DNA of 64,000 bases from assembly GCA_018136815.1 (NCBI GenBank), contig CM030944.1, positions 377,045 through 441,044 of the forward strand. The letters run 5' to 3'. Positions within the stretch are counted from its first letter, which is position 1. Each line of letters begins with the position of its first letter. Source of the DNA: Isochrysis galbana. Taxonomy: Eukaryota; Haptophyta; Isochrysidales; Isochrysidaceae. This document shows positions 12,102 to 24,863 of this stretch, in pieces. The notes beneath the pieces are model-generated. The model saw only the letters and a program-made list of their open reading frames with translations. It was not told the DNA's origin and made no database searches. The position numbers were made by a program, and so were the translations under genes.

Positions 12102-12377
12102 CCGAAGTCGCGTTCCGTCAAAAGAGGACCAGGTTTTTTTTCTTATCAACATGTGCCTGTTTTCTTATTGGGTAGCCACAATAGTATTATTATTACGAAG
12201 ATGATGAGTACAAAGCTAATCACGCTCCCCCACTCTCTACACACGCCGTAACCCCCAGCTACGCGGGCTGGGGCTGAGTTTTCATTACATTTAATTTTAA
12301 AATACTGCTCTATATACAACTGTGGACATTCGATCGCTCAATTCGACTGATGTCCCACAATTGACGGAACGACACCT
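12102..12377. mobile_element. MITE-like element, copy B
   Basis: Same ends as the element at 2516-3046: GTTCCGTCAAAAGAGGACCA on the left and ATTGACGGAACGACACCTC on the right, giving imperfect inverted termini (CGAAGTCGCGTTCCGTCAA versus CGAGGTGTCGTTCCGTCAA). The interior differs from copy A. No coding capacity. Confidence 0.6.
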
Positions 12378-13000
12378 CGATGCAGCGCCGTGTTGGGCTG
12401 CCGACAGTCCGACCACCCCCTGACCCTCTGGCATCATGGCCCGCGCAGCCCACCCAGCTCCTCACAGCGCGCGCACGCGGCTACCCTGGCTGCCGCAGGC
12501 GCTACAACCCTGCTCCGCAGAGGCCCCAGCCGCCATAGCCCCCGTCACGAAACACAGACGCCCGCAAAAATGCTTGCTGCAACCGACCCCGTTCGCCACT
12601 CGATTTTGGCATCCGCGACAACTGTCACCTTGGTTCCTTGTCTTCCCCTATCGACGTAATTCCTCTGGTCCAAGCGTCCAAGTTAGGGGCTAAGTTAGAG
12701 ATCAGTACAAATTGTATACCTAAATAGACGGGGGGGTGACAAAAAAAGGAAACCTCGAGTTGCAACTTCTTCTACTTGGTGCTGTGTGTGAGACGTGAAT
12801 CGTGATTTCAACGAGATATCGACCCTGTCCCAAATTGAGTGAATGGAGTCAGACCACGTGTGTGTTTCAACATGTGAAGTGTCAAGTTGAGTCAAGTAAC
12901 CTCCAGGTGACAACGAAAGGTGTTAGCAGGGATGGGGATAATTGAACGCTTTTGGTCTATCCTCTCACTCAATAAATTCCCTCAATTCTGAGATGGTCTC
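12378..13000. other. Intergenic, no gene seen
   Basis: A short open frame at about 12390-12690 is compositionally ordinary and matches nothing I recognise. The assembly gap follows. Confidence 0.45.
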
Positions 13001-13100
13001 NNNNNNNNNNNNNNNNNNNNNNNNNNNNNNNNNNNNNNNNNNNNNNNNNNNNNNNNNNNNNNNNNNNNNNNNNNNNNNNNNNNNNNNNNNNNNNNNNNNN
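13001..13100. other. Assembly gap (100 N)
   Basis: Exactly 100 undetermined bases, the usual placeholder for a scaffold gap of unknown size; true distance across it is unknown. Confidence 1.
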
Positions 13101-13269
13101 AATTGCGTGTCTCGGTGGGAAAGTCTTCTGATTGAGCATCCATCACAGAGCCGAGCACAGCTCCTCTCTGCCAATCAAGGAATCCGAGCGGCGAGGAGGA
13201 CTGTGAGATCCCCCCCCCCCCCCCCCCCCCCGCGGAAGGGGAGAGGAGATCACCTCTGAGTCCCGACCC

Positions 13270-13300
13270 TTCCTTCTCTCTCTCTCTCTCCTCTTTCTCG
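13270..13300 (+). promoter_or_regulatory. CT tract upstream of the ZNFX1-type gene
   Basis: Pyrimidine run (TTCTCTCTCTCTCTCTC) about 130 bp before the ATG at 13423, on the coding strand. Similar tracts precede several other genes here, so it may be a Y-patch-like core promoter or leader element. Inference from position only. Confidence 0.3.
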
Positions 13301-13422
13301 TCGCTCTGGGCGGGGAGAGGCGGGAAGAGCGGAGGGGAAGGGTCATCCATCGATCGCCTTCCGCCCAAGTACTGCGTCCACCCCAACACACAGCTCTCCA
13401 TCATCGTCCACACACCTCTCCC

Positions 13423-16400
13423 ATGGCCATGGCTAAGAAGCGAGGGCCAATCGCCGAGGCAGCAGCGCAGCTGCTGCGTGACGGGCCGCGGCCCCTCGCA
13501 AATCTCTTCTCAGAGCTCTATGATGCCATTCCCACAGCGTTCGCAGAGGTCCGCAGGGAGGGAGGCCCGGTAGATTGGTGCCTCGTCCGCGCAGAGCTCT
13601 TCCATCTGTACAAGCCGCAGCCAAGGGAGAAACCTCACACGTGGAATGTGCGCCTCGCGCCGCCGCAGCGCAAACGAGCTGCCCGGGGGTACGACGCACC
13701 GTGTGCGCACTTTGCGAGGGGTGCGTGCAACTTTGGCGAGCGCTGCCGCTTCGCGCACAGCGGCTCGGAGCGATCTGCCACTGCAGGATCCCTCGCCGTT
13801 CGTCCCTGCGGGCGGGACGACGGACATGCGTCCTCGCAACAGGGCAAAGACTCGGTGCAGCGCTCGTACTCGATCAAGCTAACGGGACTTCCAGCCGATG
13901 CAACAAGAGACCACGTGCAGCGTCTCTGCGCTACCACGCCCTTCGCCCACTCAGTGAAGGGCTTGGCCATCAGACGCCAGAGCAAGAATGATGCCATTGC
14001 TGTTATCGATATGTCAGATGCGTCTGTTGCACGCCGGCTTGTGGCGGCGCTCGACGGCCGGCGGCTGCATGGCAGAGCCGTGCGGGCAGCTATGCAGCCC
14101 GGCGGCTGGGCATGCAGCCGCCCCGCAGGTGGACACGCTGCACCGGCTGCGACAACGGCCTCGGAAGACGTGAGAAAGTTCTGGAGGTGCGACGCTGCTT
14201 TCACTGAAGATTAAATGGGGTCAATCTTTTCTGCGGTCGCACCCGGCGTCAGGCTCGTTGACGATCGCATCCGAGCGCCTGCACACCGTTAGGAGATGGT
14301 CCCCCCCGCCCTCCGCGAGCTATGCCAGCCCACATGATTGCCTGCGCATGCTCATGGGACGCTTTGAGCGTCTACCCATCCCTGCTGCCCGCAGTCGCAT
14401 GACGGCAGCAGTCGAGGGCGGTCTCAAAAAGATCGACGACCTGAGACTGCACGAGCCGAACAACCAGCAGCTATGGTTCGCGTGCTGGTCTGCAGCCGCA
14501 GCGGGCGCTGAGGGTGGCAACCTGAAGGTCCTGCTCATCGTCATGATGATGGCGCCTGCTGGCTCCAACTTCGTCCCACCGGCACACGACGTTGTGCATG
14601 TGCTGAGTCGTGTGGTGTCACAGCCGCCAATGGCGAAGGATGCGGATGGGGAAACATCGGTTTTGGAGCTGGTGCACGACGTACTATCCAAGCGGCTCCT
14701 CGGCAACGAAGGCCACGCCGAGCAGCCTGAGGCAGCGCTCGGTCATCTGCATACGCTCTTGACCGGCTTCTTGTCCAGGGTGCAGAAGATCATTCGGCCT
14801 GATACTCTGATGCGGACGGGGCCGCTCATGGGCCGCTTCGCTCAGACGGGCGCCAACTACGAGCAGGCCCTCCGGCGGGTGATGAGGAGTAGAGCTGCCA
14901 TCTGCGCAGAGCCTGAGCCAAATGCACAACCATGGGAGGGCTGGTTGAGGATGCCGACTGTCGGCTGGCTGATGAGCCCCGGCTGGCTGCAACCTCCGGG
15001 ACTGCGCTCGCAGTACAAGGATGTGGCGGAATTTTGCGAGACGTTGGAGCGGCTGACGACCCTGCTCACATTCTACTGGGGCGCTGGCGCCATTTCTCCT
15101 CGGTGCCGTCACCAACAGCCAGGTAGTGAGGCAACAGATGCAAAGCGATGCGGGGAGCCTCTGCTGACAGCGTGCGCCGCCGGTCGGCCGTGTACGGCGC
15201 TCCTGCCGGGAGGGGGCCAGTGCAACGCGCCCGCTGTGCTGGGCTGCCCTCGCTCTTTCCATGCCCAACAGCTGTGTCAATCGTGCCTCCGCCGGGGACA
15301 GATGTCGCTAATGGGTAACCCAATGCAACAGAAGGCCCCATGCTCGACCGACATCTACGACGCACAGGTCGAGCGCGAACAGATCCGCCGCGATGGCCAC
15401 GTCTATGTGCTCTCTCAGCTTCGCTCGCGTCGGCCGCCGGAGATAGAGCCCAACTGGCACACCACATACCGTCTCAATTGCGCCTCGCTTGTGGCGGTGG
15501 GACGGCTCTCGTGCTCATGCGAGCAGTTGCAGCCCACGTCTCGAATCTGCTGGGCGGAAGTGGTGCCGGTTCTTGTTGCCCAAGGCGCCGACGAGTCGCA
15601 GTCGCGCAAGTCGGGCCGCATCGCGCTGCGCCTGCTCGGTCGATCCGACGTCCGTGCGTTCCCTCCAGCGGCAGACTTTGAGGTCGGCACCAGGGTCTTC
15701 ATCATCGACCTGCGCGTTTTTGTCCCAGAGGTGATTCCCGTGCTTGCCACGTATGCAGATCCTACTCTCGCCGAGCAGCTCGGGCGCATCGCCTTCGTGG
15801 ACCGACTGATAGGCATCGGGACCACACTCAGGCCTAATATCGAGGGTGCGGATGATGTAACGCAACGCGTAATGCAAGCTATCATGCAAAGTGAGATCGA
15901 GGTCTTGCAGCGCATGAATGTTGGGACTCGAGACCGACTGATCAGCCAGATCGAGGAACTAGCAAAACGGGCCAACCTCTACGGTACACAGCTAGATGCG
16001 TTTTGCCAAGGGCTGCAGTATGCTGTACACTGCACGCAAGGGCCTCCTGGCACAGGAAAGAGCTACACCGGCGTCCAACTGATTGCAGCCTTTGATATCA
16101 TCCGTCGAGAGGCCATCCGAGAGGGTCGAGCCGTAGGTCCTATAGTCGTGCTGGCATATAAGAATCATGCTCTCGACGAGATTCTGCTCGACCTGCTCGA
16201 CCTCCCATTCCTCGGGGTGCGCGGCGCCGGAAGCCTCATCCGATGCGGCAAGCCGGACGACCTCTCCCTGAAGCAGTTCACTGAGAGGACCACGTCCTCC
16301 GATATCGCCTGGGAGCGCCAACTAAATGAGCGCCTGAGCGCTTTGCGTGCAGTCCGCGACCTTGGCAACGATCTGCGCGACCTGATCGCCCATTTGCACG

Positions 16401-19400
16401 CCCACATTTCAAGTGCACCGCAGCTAAGCTTCGGAGATCTGCGCCGCACTCTGACCTGCTGGCGCTCCAGTAAGGCGGTGGGAGTTGGCCCGATCCAGCT
16501 CACCAGCGCGCTCATAATGCTTATGGGCCTGCTGGGCGATGCACGCGCTTCACAAGACGCGCAGGATGAGGAAGAAGCCAAAAATGTGGAGATTGCCGTG
16601 GAGAGGCCTTGGAGTCTTGTGCGGAGCAGCCTGGAGGCGTATCAGCGGCTGAATGCCGCACTTACTGCCGCCGCCGGCTCGGCTTTCGACGACGTGGCTG
16701 CGTTGGCATGCATTAGGGATCTAGCCGAAGGTGCCGTGCACTGGGCAAATCCAATCGAGAGCATTCAGGGCACAGAAGCTGCCAGCCGCACCGCCACGCT
16801 GCTAGAGGCGTGGCTGAGTGGTGTTAATCCGCCACCTCGTTGCATGTCGGCAGAGGAGGATGCTGTGGGCCCGCAAAACGACGAAGGGGCACCGAACTTT
16901 CTGTGCCTGAACGTTGCGTGCAACCCGAGCCCATACTGTTCTGCATTGCACATGTGTGTCCACGAATCTGGCTGCAGGCAGCGCCGCTCCCGCACGCTTG
17001 CTGGTTGCGTTTGCTGCGAGCTGCACCGTTGCCAGGCGCGAGGCGACCGGCTGTGCTTAGCGGCAAGCTTGGGCGGCTCCCGATTCTGCGCGGATCACAG
17101 CTGCAGCGCTTGCGTGCATATGCACCAGCAGACGGGTGCAGACATCGAGCAGGCGTTCGGACAGGCGTGCGAGCAGCATACATGCACCATCCGCAACTGT
17201 GCGAACATCATGTATGGCCCCGGCGTTGCATACTGCCAGCGGCACTCATGCGGTAGGTTGCCCGCCCCCCCATCTTCTTCTCTTGTGTGCACTCAAAACC
17301 GATATTTGCTGAAGCTTATTGGCCGTTCCGCCGCACAGGCGAGTGTCTTCGTACTGGTCCCGACTCGGTGCTCCCAGCAATGCCTAATAGCTCCCTGTGC
17401 AAGGATCACAAATGCATGGCTGATGGTTGCGCTCATCTTCGGGATTCCGCCGCAGATGTGCCGCAGCAGTACTGCAGGTACCATGCGTGCTACAGGTGCG
17501 TCGGCATTCGCCAGGTTGTCGACCCGCAGCTTCCAGAGTCTGGGCTATGCGCAGACCACCGCTGCCAATTCAAGCCGACTGCTGCCCAAGAGAGTGTACT
17601 CTGCAAGTGTCTAAGTTTTGGAAACTCGCGACTTTGTGAGTGGCACTCGTGCAGGGTCTGCCTCGATTTGGCGTGCAAAGGATGCGTTGCATGGGAGCAC
17701 ATCCAGCCTGCAATCACAGAATACCCTCGAAACGTGTGCTTGCTCCACCGCCTGTGCAGCGCCATCGGTCCGAATGGCGCAATGTGCGAGAACCTAGCCG
17801 ATGGAGAACAGCACTTTTGCGCAGAGCACAGGCGCAGCACGGGGCAGAAGCGTGCTCTTCAGGAAAGTAACCAAGCACTCGTCGCGCAGATATGTCACGG
17901 AATTACCAAGAAGGGTAGGCCGTGCAAGACAAGGGGCCAAGATGCACAGGGCGTCAAGTTCTACTGCGACGCGCACGCCGACCAAGCTTCCTCGTCCGAG
18001 GAAGAAGTTGACTCTGAGGAGCAAGGTTGTGATCTGACAGACGGAGAGGACGCCGAGCCTATCCCGCCGGTGGTGAAGTTGATCAACTGGTTGACAGCCG
18101 GAAGTCTCTACTCAGGCTCGACATTTGCTCCCAAGCTTGATGAGGCCATTCCAGACCTACCTGTGGAAGGAGTCGCCGAGCCGATGCTTGTCGACCGGCC
18201 TGCCGGGCCGGAAGCTCCCAAAACAGTCGCCGAGCCGATGCTTGTCGACCGACCTGCAGGGCCGGAAGCTCCCAAGCCGCAGCTAGCACAGGCCCCATCG
18301 GCCACCTTGGCAAAAACGTGCTCTCGAGTCCTTGAGACGGAGCAGCAGGTTGCACAAGTCTTGCGCGATGCTATCAAGCCAGATTCGTGGGAGCGAGGGC
18401 TCTGGCGATCTCGCGTTGAGAACGTCAGCTCGCTATCCGAGCTTGCAGATTTGCTCAAGATCTTCGAGGCTTCCCTGCCGCCGTGGGTGCTAGGCAAGCT
18501 CTGGGCCGCGACTGCGCGCAACGACTGGGTGCGCAGCCTCGAGCGGCTCTATCGCTGCGAGGGGTCGTCAAACTCTCTCGTTGATCCGCACGACGAGCTG
18601 AACTCGCTACTCGATACCTTGATAGTCTGCCTCGAGCGAATCACTAGCCTCGAGCCAGGTAAAGATACGTGCGGCGAAGCTGCAATGATGCCGCCGTCTG
18701 TTTACGGCCATCCGGCTGAGGCTGCGGAAGAGCAATGTGCTGAGCAGGAGGTTACTATCGACGACTCTCTCGCCATCGGCATACTTGACCCAGACGAGCT
18801 CGAGTACAACGAGGCTGAGTACGAGGGGGAGCAAGCTGAGGTGAACGAGGAGCAACACCGTTTACATGAGGTGCTGGGCGAAAACGCAGCATCGGAGGTG
18901 GACTCGGAAGCGGCGTCTGACGACGAGATAGAAGTCGCGCGCCCTCCCGGCAAGTTGACGGCCACTGATTTTGATCGGCTCGTTACGTCGGTTCAGCGTT
19001 GGTCCTGGAAAATGCCGCTTGAACAGCGTTGGCTAGCACTGGCATCGTGCCTCGAGCGTATGGGCGACATAGTGACCATACTGAGGACCCTCGCTGAGCC
19101 GCAGGTCGATGAAGCACGGCGCAACCGCGCTGAGGCCTCGGCAGCATCCTTCAAAAAGGCTCGCATCATCGGTGCCACGGTGGTCGGTGCCGCGCGGCGA
19201 CTTGAGGCGCTGAGAGCGGCGGAGCCATTCGCGGTTGTTGTGGAGGAGGCGTGCGAAGTGATGGAGCCGACACTGATGGCGGTCTTATCTGTTCCTTCGC
19301 TTTGCAAACTCGAGCTTGTGGGCGACCACCGGCAGCTCCCCGCCTTCGTTCAGCAGTGCTGGTTTAACCTCGAGACAACGATCCCCTCGCTGAAGGTGTC

Positions 19401-22400
19401 ACTCTTTGAGCGGCTTGTCACGGGAGGTCAGGACGAGGAAGGCGTCGTGACGTGCACCGTCCTCGACGAGCAGCGGCGCATGCGCCCGGCGATCGCCGCG
19501 CTCACCAGCGGCCACTACGCAGATTTGGTCGATATCAAGTGCCACTCGTGGACTCGCACGCAACGCGTTGGCGACAAGGTGATTGCCAACGTCCCAAAAA
19601 GCCGTGGTAGCGCTCTGCGAGCCGAGCGCGAGCTATGGCATGCCAAGGGCATGCTGGTGCCGGGCATCGTCGCGCAGCAGTTCTTTTGGAACCTTGAGGG
19701 CAACCGACAGGGCAAGCCTATGGCGGGCCTTTCCGCCTGCAATTATGTGGAGGCCGAGGCCGTGGCCAACTTCGTCAAGTATCTGACCGGCCCATGCAGC
19801 ATCCCACCTGCCAGTATCAGCGTCATAACGCCATACAAGGGGCAGAAGATGGCAATCATCAAGGCGCTGCGCACGATCGTGCCGAGTGCAGTCCCAAGGC
19901 CAGCCTTCACGCAGCAAGGCAAGGGCGGCAAGGGAAATGTACGCTCCACGGTTGACAGTGAGAGTGCAGTGCTCGTCTCAACTGTAGATCGCTATCAAGG
20001 CGACGAGAATGACATTGTCCTGCTTTCGCTGGTCCGCACAAGGCCGGGCAATCGATTTGTCGCTCTGAAGAATCGCTTCATCGTAGCAGCCTCGCGCGCC
20101 AGAATGGGCTTCTACATCTTTGGTTCTTCTGAGGCCATCGCGCAGAGCGCTTCTGGACGCCGTGGCCCCGAACACTGGGTTGGCCTCTTGAACCAGCTTA
20201 GTGCGGACGGCTATGCTACGGGCGGCAATGCTGGTTCAGCGTTCATGGCGGAATGCCAGCCCTGTGAGGCGACTTCTGGCGTCGGCATTTGCATTCCTAT
20301 TTGCTGTCCGCGCCATCCAGAGATGCGCCTCGAGGTGCAGTGCGGTTGTACCGACTCAAAGTGCATGAAGGTACACTTCCCTCGCGGCAGCACGAGCTCC
20401 TGGAACACATTTTGCGCGAAACGTTGTTCGAAGAAACTCGAATGGTGCGGGCATTTCTGCAGTGTTCCTTGCCACTCGCCGGTCACTCAGCCGCACACAC
20501 TCGCCGAGCAGTGCCCGGAGAGTATGGTCCGCCCTTGTGAGGACCATCCCGATGTTCCGCTGCATTGCGGCGCTCTTTTTCAGAGTTCAAGCACGCGAAA
20601 CCTTAGCCTCGCCGATGCCTTGAGTCCAGAGAGCTTCCGCTGTGAGATTGAGATGGAGTACAGGCTGCCAGGCTGCCCACACCGCGTGACCCTTAAATGC
20701 TTTGAGCACCAGCAGCTGCTTGTAGGAGAGCTTCAGCTGCCCCCATGCAAGGAGACCGTGGATGACTGGCACCACCCGACGTGCAACCATGTCTTCAAGT
20801 CGCCACAATGCTTTTGGCGCCGTGAAGCCGAGGCGAATCCGCCTGATTGCATGGAGACGATCACAATCGTCAAACCTTGTGGTTGTAGAGCCAAAATTCC
20901 GTGCCATGAGCGTGCGGCGGAGAGCAGCGCCGCCAAGTGCCTCGTGTCGGTCAACATGGAGCGCCCACGGTGTACGCACATGCTGTCGCTAAAATGCTTT
21001 GAGCGAACCGCGCTATGGAACCTCTGGTTGAGAGAGGCGGGGGAGCGCGCGCAGCGGCTTCATGTGAACGAGCCAAGGTCGGTAGAGGTCTTGTTCGACG
21101 AAGCGTATGGCCGATCTGAGACCGTGCTCTCATCCTTGCTACCGGATATCAAGTCCAAGGTGCCGGAGTGCAGCGTCCATGTCAAGTACGTGCTCCCATG
21201 CGGCCACTGCATTCAAGACGTCCCCTGCGCGATCGCATTCCGCTGGGCAGATCCTGCCGACAGCGCAGCACCCCCATCGTGCAAGGAGCTGGTCACCCTC
21301 CACAGCAAGCTTTGCGGCCACGTGGTGCGGGCAGAATGCTGGGTTACGACCAGTGAGGAGTGGAATGCTTTCCCACGCCTGTGTGATCCGGTGGTGGACG
21401 GTGGAGCGCTCCCTGAGGGCCAGTTGGATAGCATGCCCAAATTGCCGTCCGTCATTGCAAGGATTGTAGTAGCGTGGTGTCCACAACGAGCAGAAGTGCG
21501 GCGCCACTGTGAGCATATAACGGAGGTGGCGTGCTCGCACATCCTTTCTAGGCGCCTGCCAAAATGTAGGGAGCTAGTGCCTCGCCGGCTTGACCTCTGC
21601 GGGCATGACGTTTTCGTCGCGTGCCACCAAAAGACTAAGGACCGGCTAGAGTGCCACGCTGTCGTCGACACGCCGTTCACCTTCTCTTGTGGTCGTCACA
21701 TAAAGCTGCCTGGCACCTGCCGCAAACTCCGCATGCTCCAAGAGCTCAACCCGCCTTGCGATGAACTTATCGCATGCTCGCGCTTCCGTTGTGGCCACAA
21801 AGTATCCCTGCCGTGCCGCCTCGAGGTGCTGGCCACGGCCGACACCTCTCATACGGGCAAGCGCCTCGAGGGCGAGGAGGTCAAAGCGGGCGAGGAGTAC
21901 TGCACAGTGGCTGACGAGCTGCCCGCGTGCGACACGCTAGTTCTCTTCCGTAGCGAATGCGGGCATGGCAGGACGAATATCCCGTGCGATCTCGCATTCA
22001 AGTGGGCAGCCGCATCGGCGATGGTGCCCCCGTGCGAGACGCTTGTTGATATAGACAACCCTTTGTGCGGCCACGCACTGCGAGTGAGGTGCCATGAGGC
22101 TGAGCACCTAGCGCAGTTGGACTTGTGGGGGCATTTGCGCGATGGAGAGGAGCCTTGGTGCGAGTTGGCGACGGTGGGCTTTGACGAGACGGGTGAGCCG
22201 ATCAAGCGGCTACTTGTTGCGCATGATGCGCCCCGGCCCAACCTAGGCCAGGTTTGTCAGTCGGATGTGCAGCTCCTCGGGTCAGGTGGCTGTGGCTGCC
22301 TGATCCTGCGAGAATGTGGACACACCGAACAAGTAAGCTGCATCAACGTGCATCGAGCTCTCGACGTCGGCCGGTGCAACGAGCTCGTCTGCATTGCTTG

Positions 22401-24333
22401 TCCCGAGTGCATGCACGATACGTGCGTGCCGTGCCATCGTGAGCGGTCCATTAAGGCATGTGAGGTGATGCACAAGTGCGAGCAAAAGCTGAACAAGTTG
22501 TGCAGGACCTGCAACGTGAACGAGCTGTCCGTGCCATGCTTCAAGCTCGACGTTCACTGCGACGCCCAGGTTTCGGCCTCCCTTCCCTGCGGCCATGAGG
22601 TCACTTGGATGTGCGGCAAGGAGGCTGATCCACGTGACCGCAGCCATTTATGTGCCGAGTGCTTGCTCCCGGCATGGAAGCTTGTACTCAATGAGCCATC
22701 CCCTGTACTCGACTTTGAGCAGCTGCGGGTGCATGCTGTTGCCAATCTCGATGCAAGATTCTTTCAGTTGGAGCGCGACTTGGCGGACACAAGCCTGGTC
22801 AAAGGCTGGAGAGAGCGACTCATCCAGGTACAACGGAACATTGTGAACATTCACTGCGACCTTCTTCAAGGGTGCATTGATAACGGCGAGCTATGGGAGG
22901 AGCGTGCCGATCCGCCCAACCTGAGCAAGACGTCAAGCTTCGAAGCCGTCTTCTGGCACGTAGAGGAAGATGCGAATGGCGATGAGGCGGCCATTCGCAA
23001 AGCATTCGAGCCACGGATCACTCCTTATGGCATGGGTACCGCAGTGCTGCCACTCACTCTGGACAATCTTAAGTGTCGAACATCATCGGACGACCTGACC
23101 TTGCGGATTTGTGTGGGAATGGCCTTCCGCTTTAAGTCGTTGGTGGGCGCTGAACCATTCATGGCCAGGAGCATGAGCAAGACAAGAGCGCCGAAAAATG
23201 CTAGGCAAGGGGGAAAGGCGCAAGAACGTGAGAAGAAAATGAAGCGCGCGCAGCAGCTCGCGGTTGAAAAGGCTAATCGGCTCTCGCAGGCGGCCATGCG
23301 CAAAGGCTTCGACCACGTGCTGCCATGCACGAACTCGGCTGACGATGCCCTGCGTGTCTATTGGCAACCCGGAGCCGTCATACCCCTCTGCGTCGTCAAG
23401 CTCCAAATCCACCGCTCGTGTGGCGCTTGCGGCAGTAGCAGATTTAGCCCGAGGGACGGTGCACCTGCTGACGGCCACGACTTCTTGTGTTGGGGCTGCC
23501 GAAGGGATTGCATTATCTGTTTCGAGAGCTTCGCAGTGGGCCAAGGCATCGAGTGCTCATCGCATGGCGATCGGCATTTCATGTGTCGGGAATGTCTGCA
23601 AGGGCACGCTACTCACGCTTCACATCCGGACGCAATCGAGAACTTCCGCCGTCGTGGCGGCGTCACATGCCCGATGAACGGCTGCCAGGCAACCCCGTTT
23701 ACGGAGCAAGAGTTGGCAAAGCACTTGTCCAAGGAAGACTTTGAGGCATTCACTCAAGCGAAGCGGATGCTGCTGGAAGCGACTTTGATAGCACGGATCA
23801 AGGCCGATAATGATCAGCGGGAGGCGGTGGAGGCGGCGCAGGCGTTGCGGCTAAGGCGTAAGGCGCACGTTGTGGACAAGATCCTGACTTTGGCTTGTCC
23901 GCGTTGTGAGCAGGCATTCGTCGACTTTGAAGGCTGCTTGGCTCTGAGGTGTGCGCGAGGCGGCTGTGGCTGCGCCTTCTGCGGCTTATGCCAAAAGGTG
24001 AATTCGTGCTGACACAAGGACGTCTGCCGAATACCTTGTAGAGCCACGACTGCGCACCTGATTGCTCTCACTATTGCTTACTTTCGTTCCCTGCAGGATT
24101 GCGGTGAAGATGCGCATGCCCATGTCCGAAGTTGCCCAGACAACCCCAAGGCCAACGAGTACTTTTGCGACGGGCCGACGTTTGAGCGCGTGCAGAACGT
24201 GCGCCGCACGCGGAGACTCCGCGCCTACTTGGAGACATTAGCAGATGAACCTCGGAGAGAGACCTTGAACGACTGCAATCAGGAGTTGCGAGCTCTTGGG
24301 TTGAATCTGAATCAATTCCACGGGACCCCTTAA
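13423..24333 (+). CDS. Giant ZNFX1-type CCCH/RRM/SF1-helicase/NFX1-finger/RING protein
   Basis: Inferred exons 13423-14169, 14276-17252, 17339-23997, 24097-24333 (all GT-AG, phases agree; 3539 aa). Order: possible winged helix (1-70); CCCH finger C94-x7-C102-x5-C108-x3-H112; RRM-like fold (about 145-225); SF1 Upf1/ZNFX1-like helicase with Walker A GPPGTGKS (838-845), motif II VVVEEACE (about 1874-1881), GDHRQLPAF (about 1903), QGDEND (about 2128), SRARMG (about 2161). A Cys-rich insert of about 1000 residues separates motifs I and II. NFX1-type Cys/His repeats (CGH...PC, about 2230-3010) follow, then a RING (CIICFESF) and an Rcat-like CPRC...GC...CGCAFCGLC...H.H...C module (3293-3500). Human ZNFX1 acts in RNA sensing; RNA-helicase/E3 function here is inference. 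The first join is least certain: the second frame lacks a nearby ATG. Confidence 0.75.
18172..18279 (+). repeat. 54-bp in-frame tandem duplication
   Basis: Two adjacent 54-bp units (18172-18225, 18226-18279) encode the 18-residue unit VAEPMLVDRPAGPEAPK plus one residue, about residues 1520-1555 of the ZNFX1-type protein, within the insert between helicase motifs. Few mismatches, so a recent duplication in a linker. Confidence 0.95.
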
Positions 24334-24714
24334 ACCGCCCCTATGAGAGGGACGCCCACGGCTTGGGTCTAGGGCCATGTTTGGGCCCCTCCTAGTAACT
24401 TTCGATTCTGTTTACATTGCCACTCCTCCCGGTTTCTATTTCCCCTCTCTCGTATTCCCCTCCCCCATTCTCCCGTACATAAGTTGCAAAAAAGCAGTCG
24501 CAGGTAGCCTACTACCTAACTCCCCGACTAATGTGGGAGGAAGCCTCGCAACGCCACATGTGATTGCAGCCTGAACTCTAGGATCCATCACAGTCTATAT
24601 AACGAGAGTAGTAAAAAAATAGTTTTCAAAACTCCGCACTCCGCCACCAACGTCCAACGTTGCATAGTATGGGAGCACTAGAAATACAGACGAGGATTAA
24701 TACAACAACAACAA
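24334..24714. other. Intergenic, no gene seen
   Basis: 3' flank of the ZNFX1-type gene. Contains C/T-rich short runs and AT-rich spots; no supported feature. Confidence 0.45.
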
Positions 24715-24782
24715 CAAATCCTTTTAATATTCACGACTCGCACGTGGCACTGGAACTCTACTGTGTAGCCACGCCCCAGGCC
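24715..24782 (+). repeat. Dispersed repeat with CCTTTTAATATTC start, copy 1
   Basis: Reads CCTTTTAATATTCACG ... GTAGCCACGCCC. The same frame of words occurs at 56730-56800 (plus) and 57652-57715 (minus). Confidence 0.7.
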
Positions 24783-24863
24783 CTTACTTTTTACTTAGCT
24801 TTCCCCCTTAACCTGCCTTGCAGCTCATCCCTCATTCCCCCCTTGTTCTTGTTCGTGCAACCT

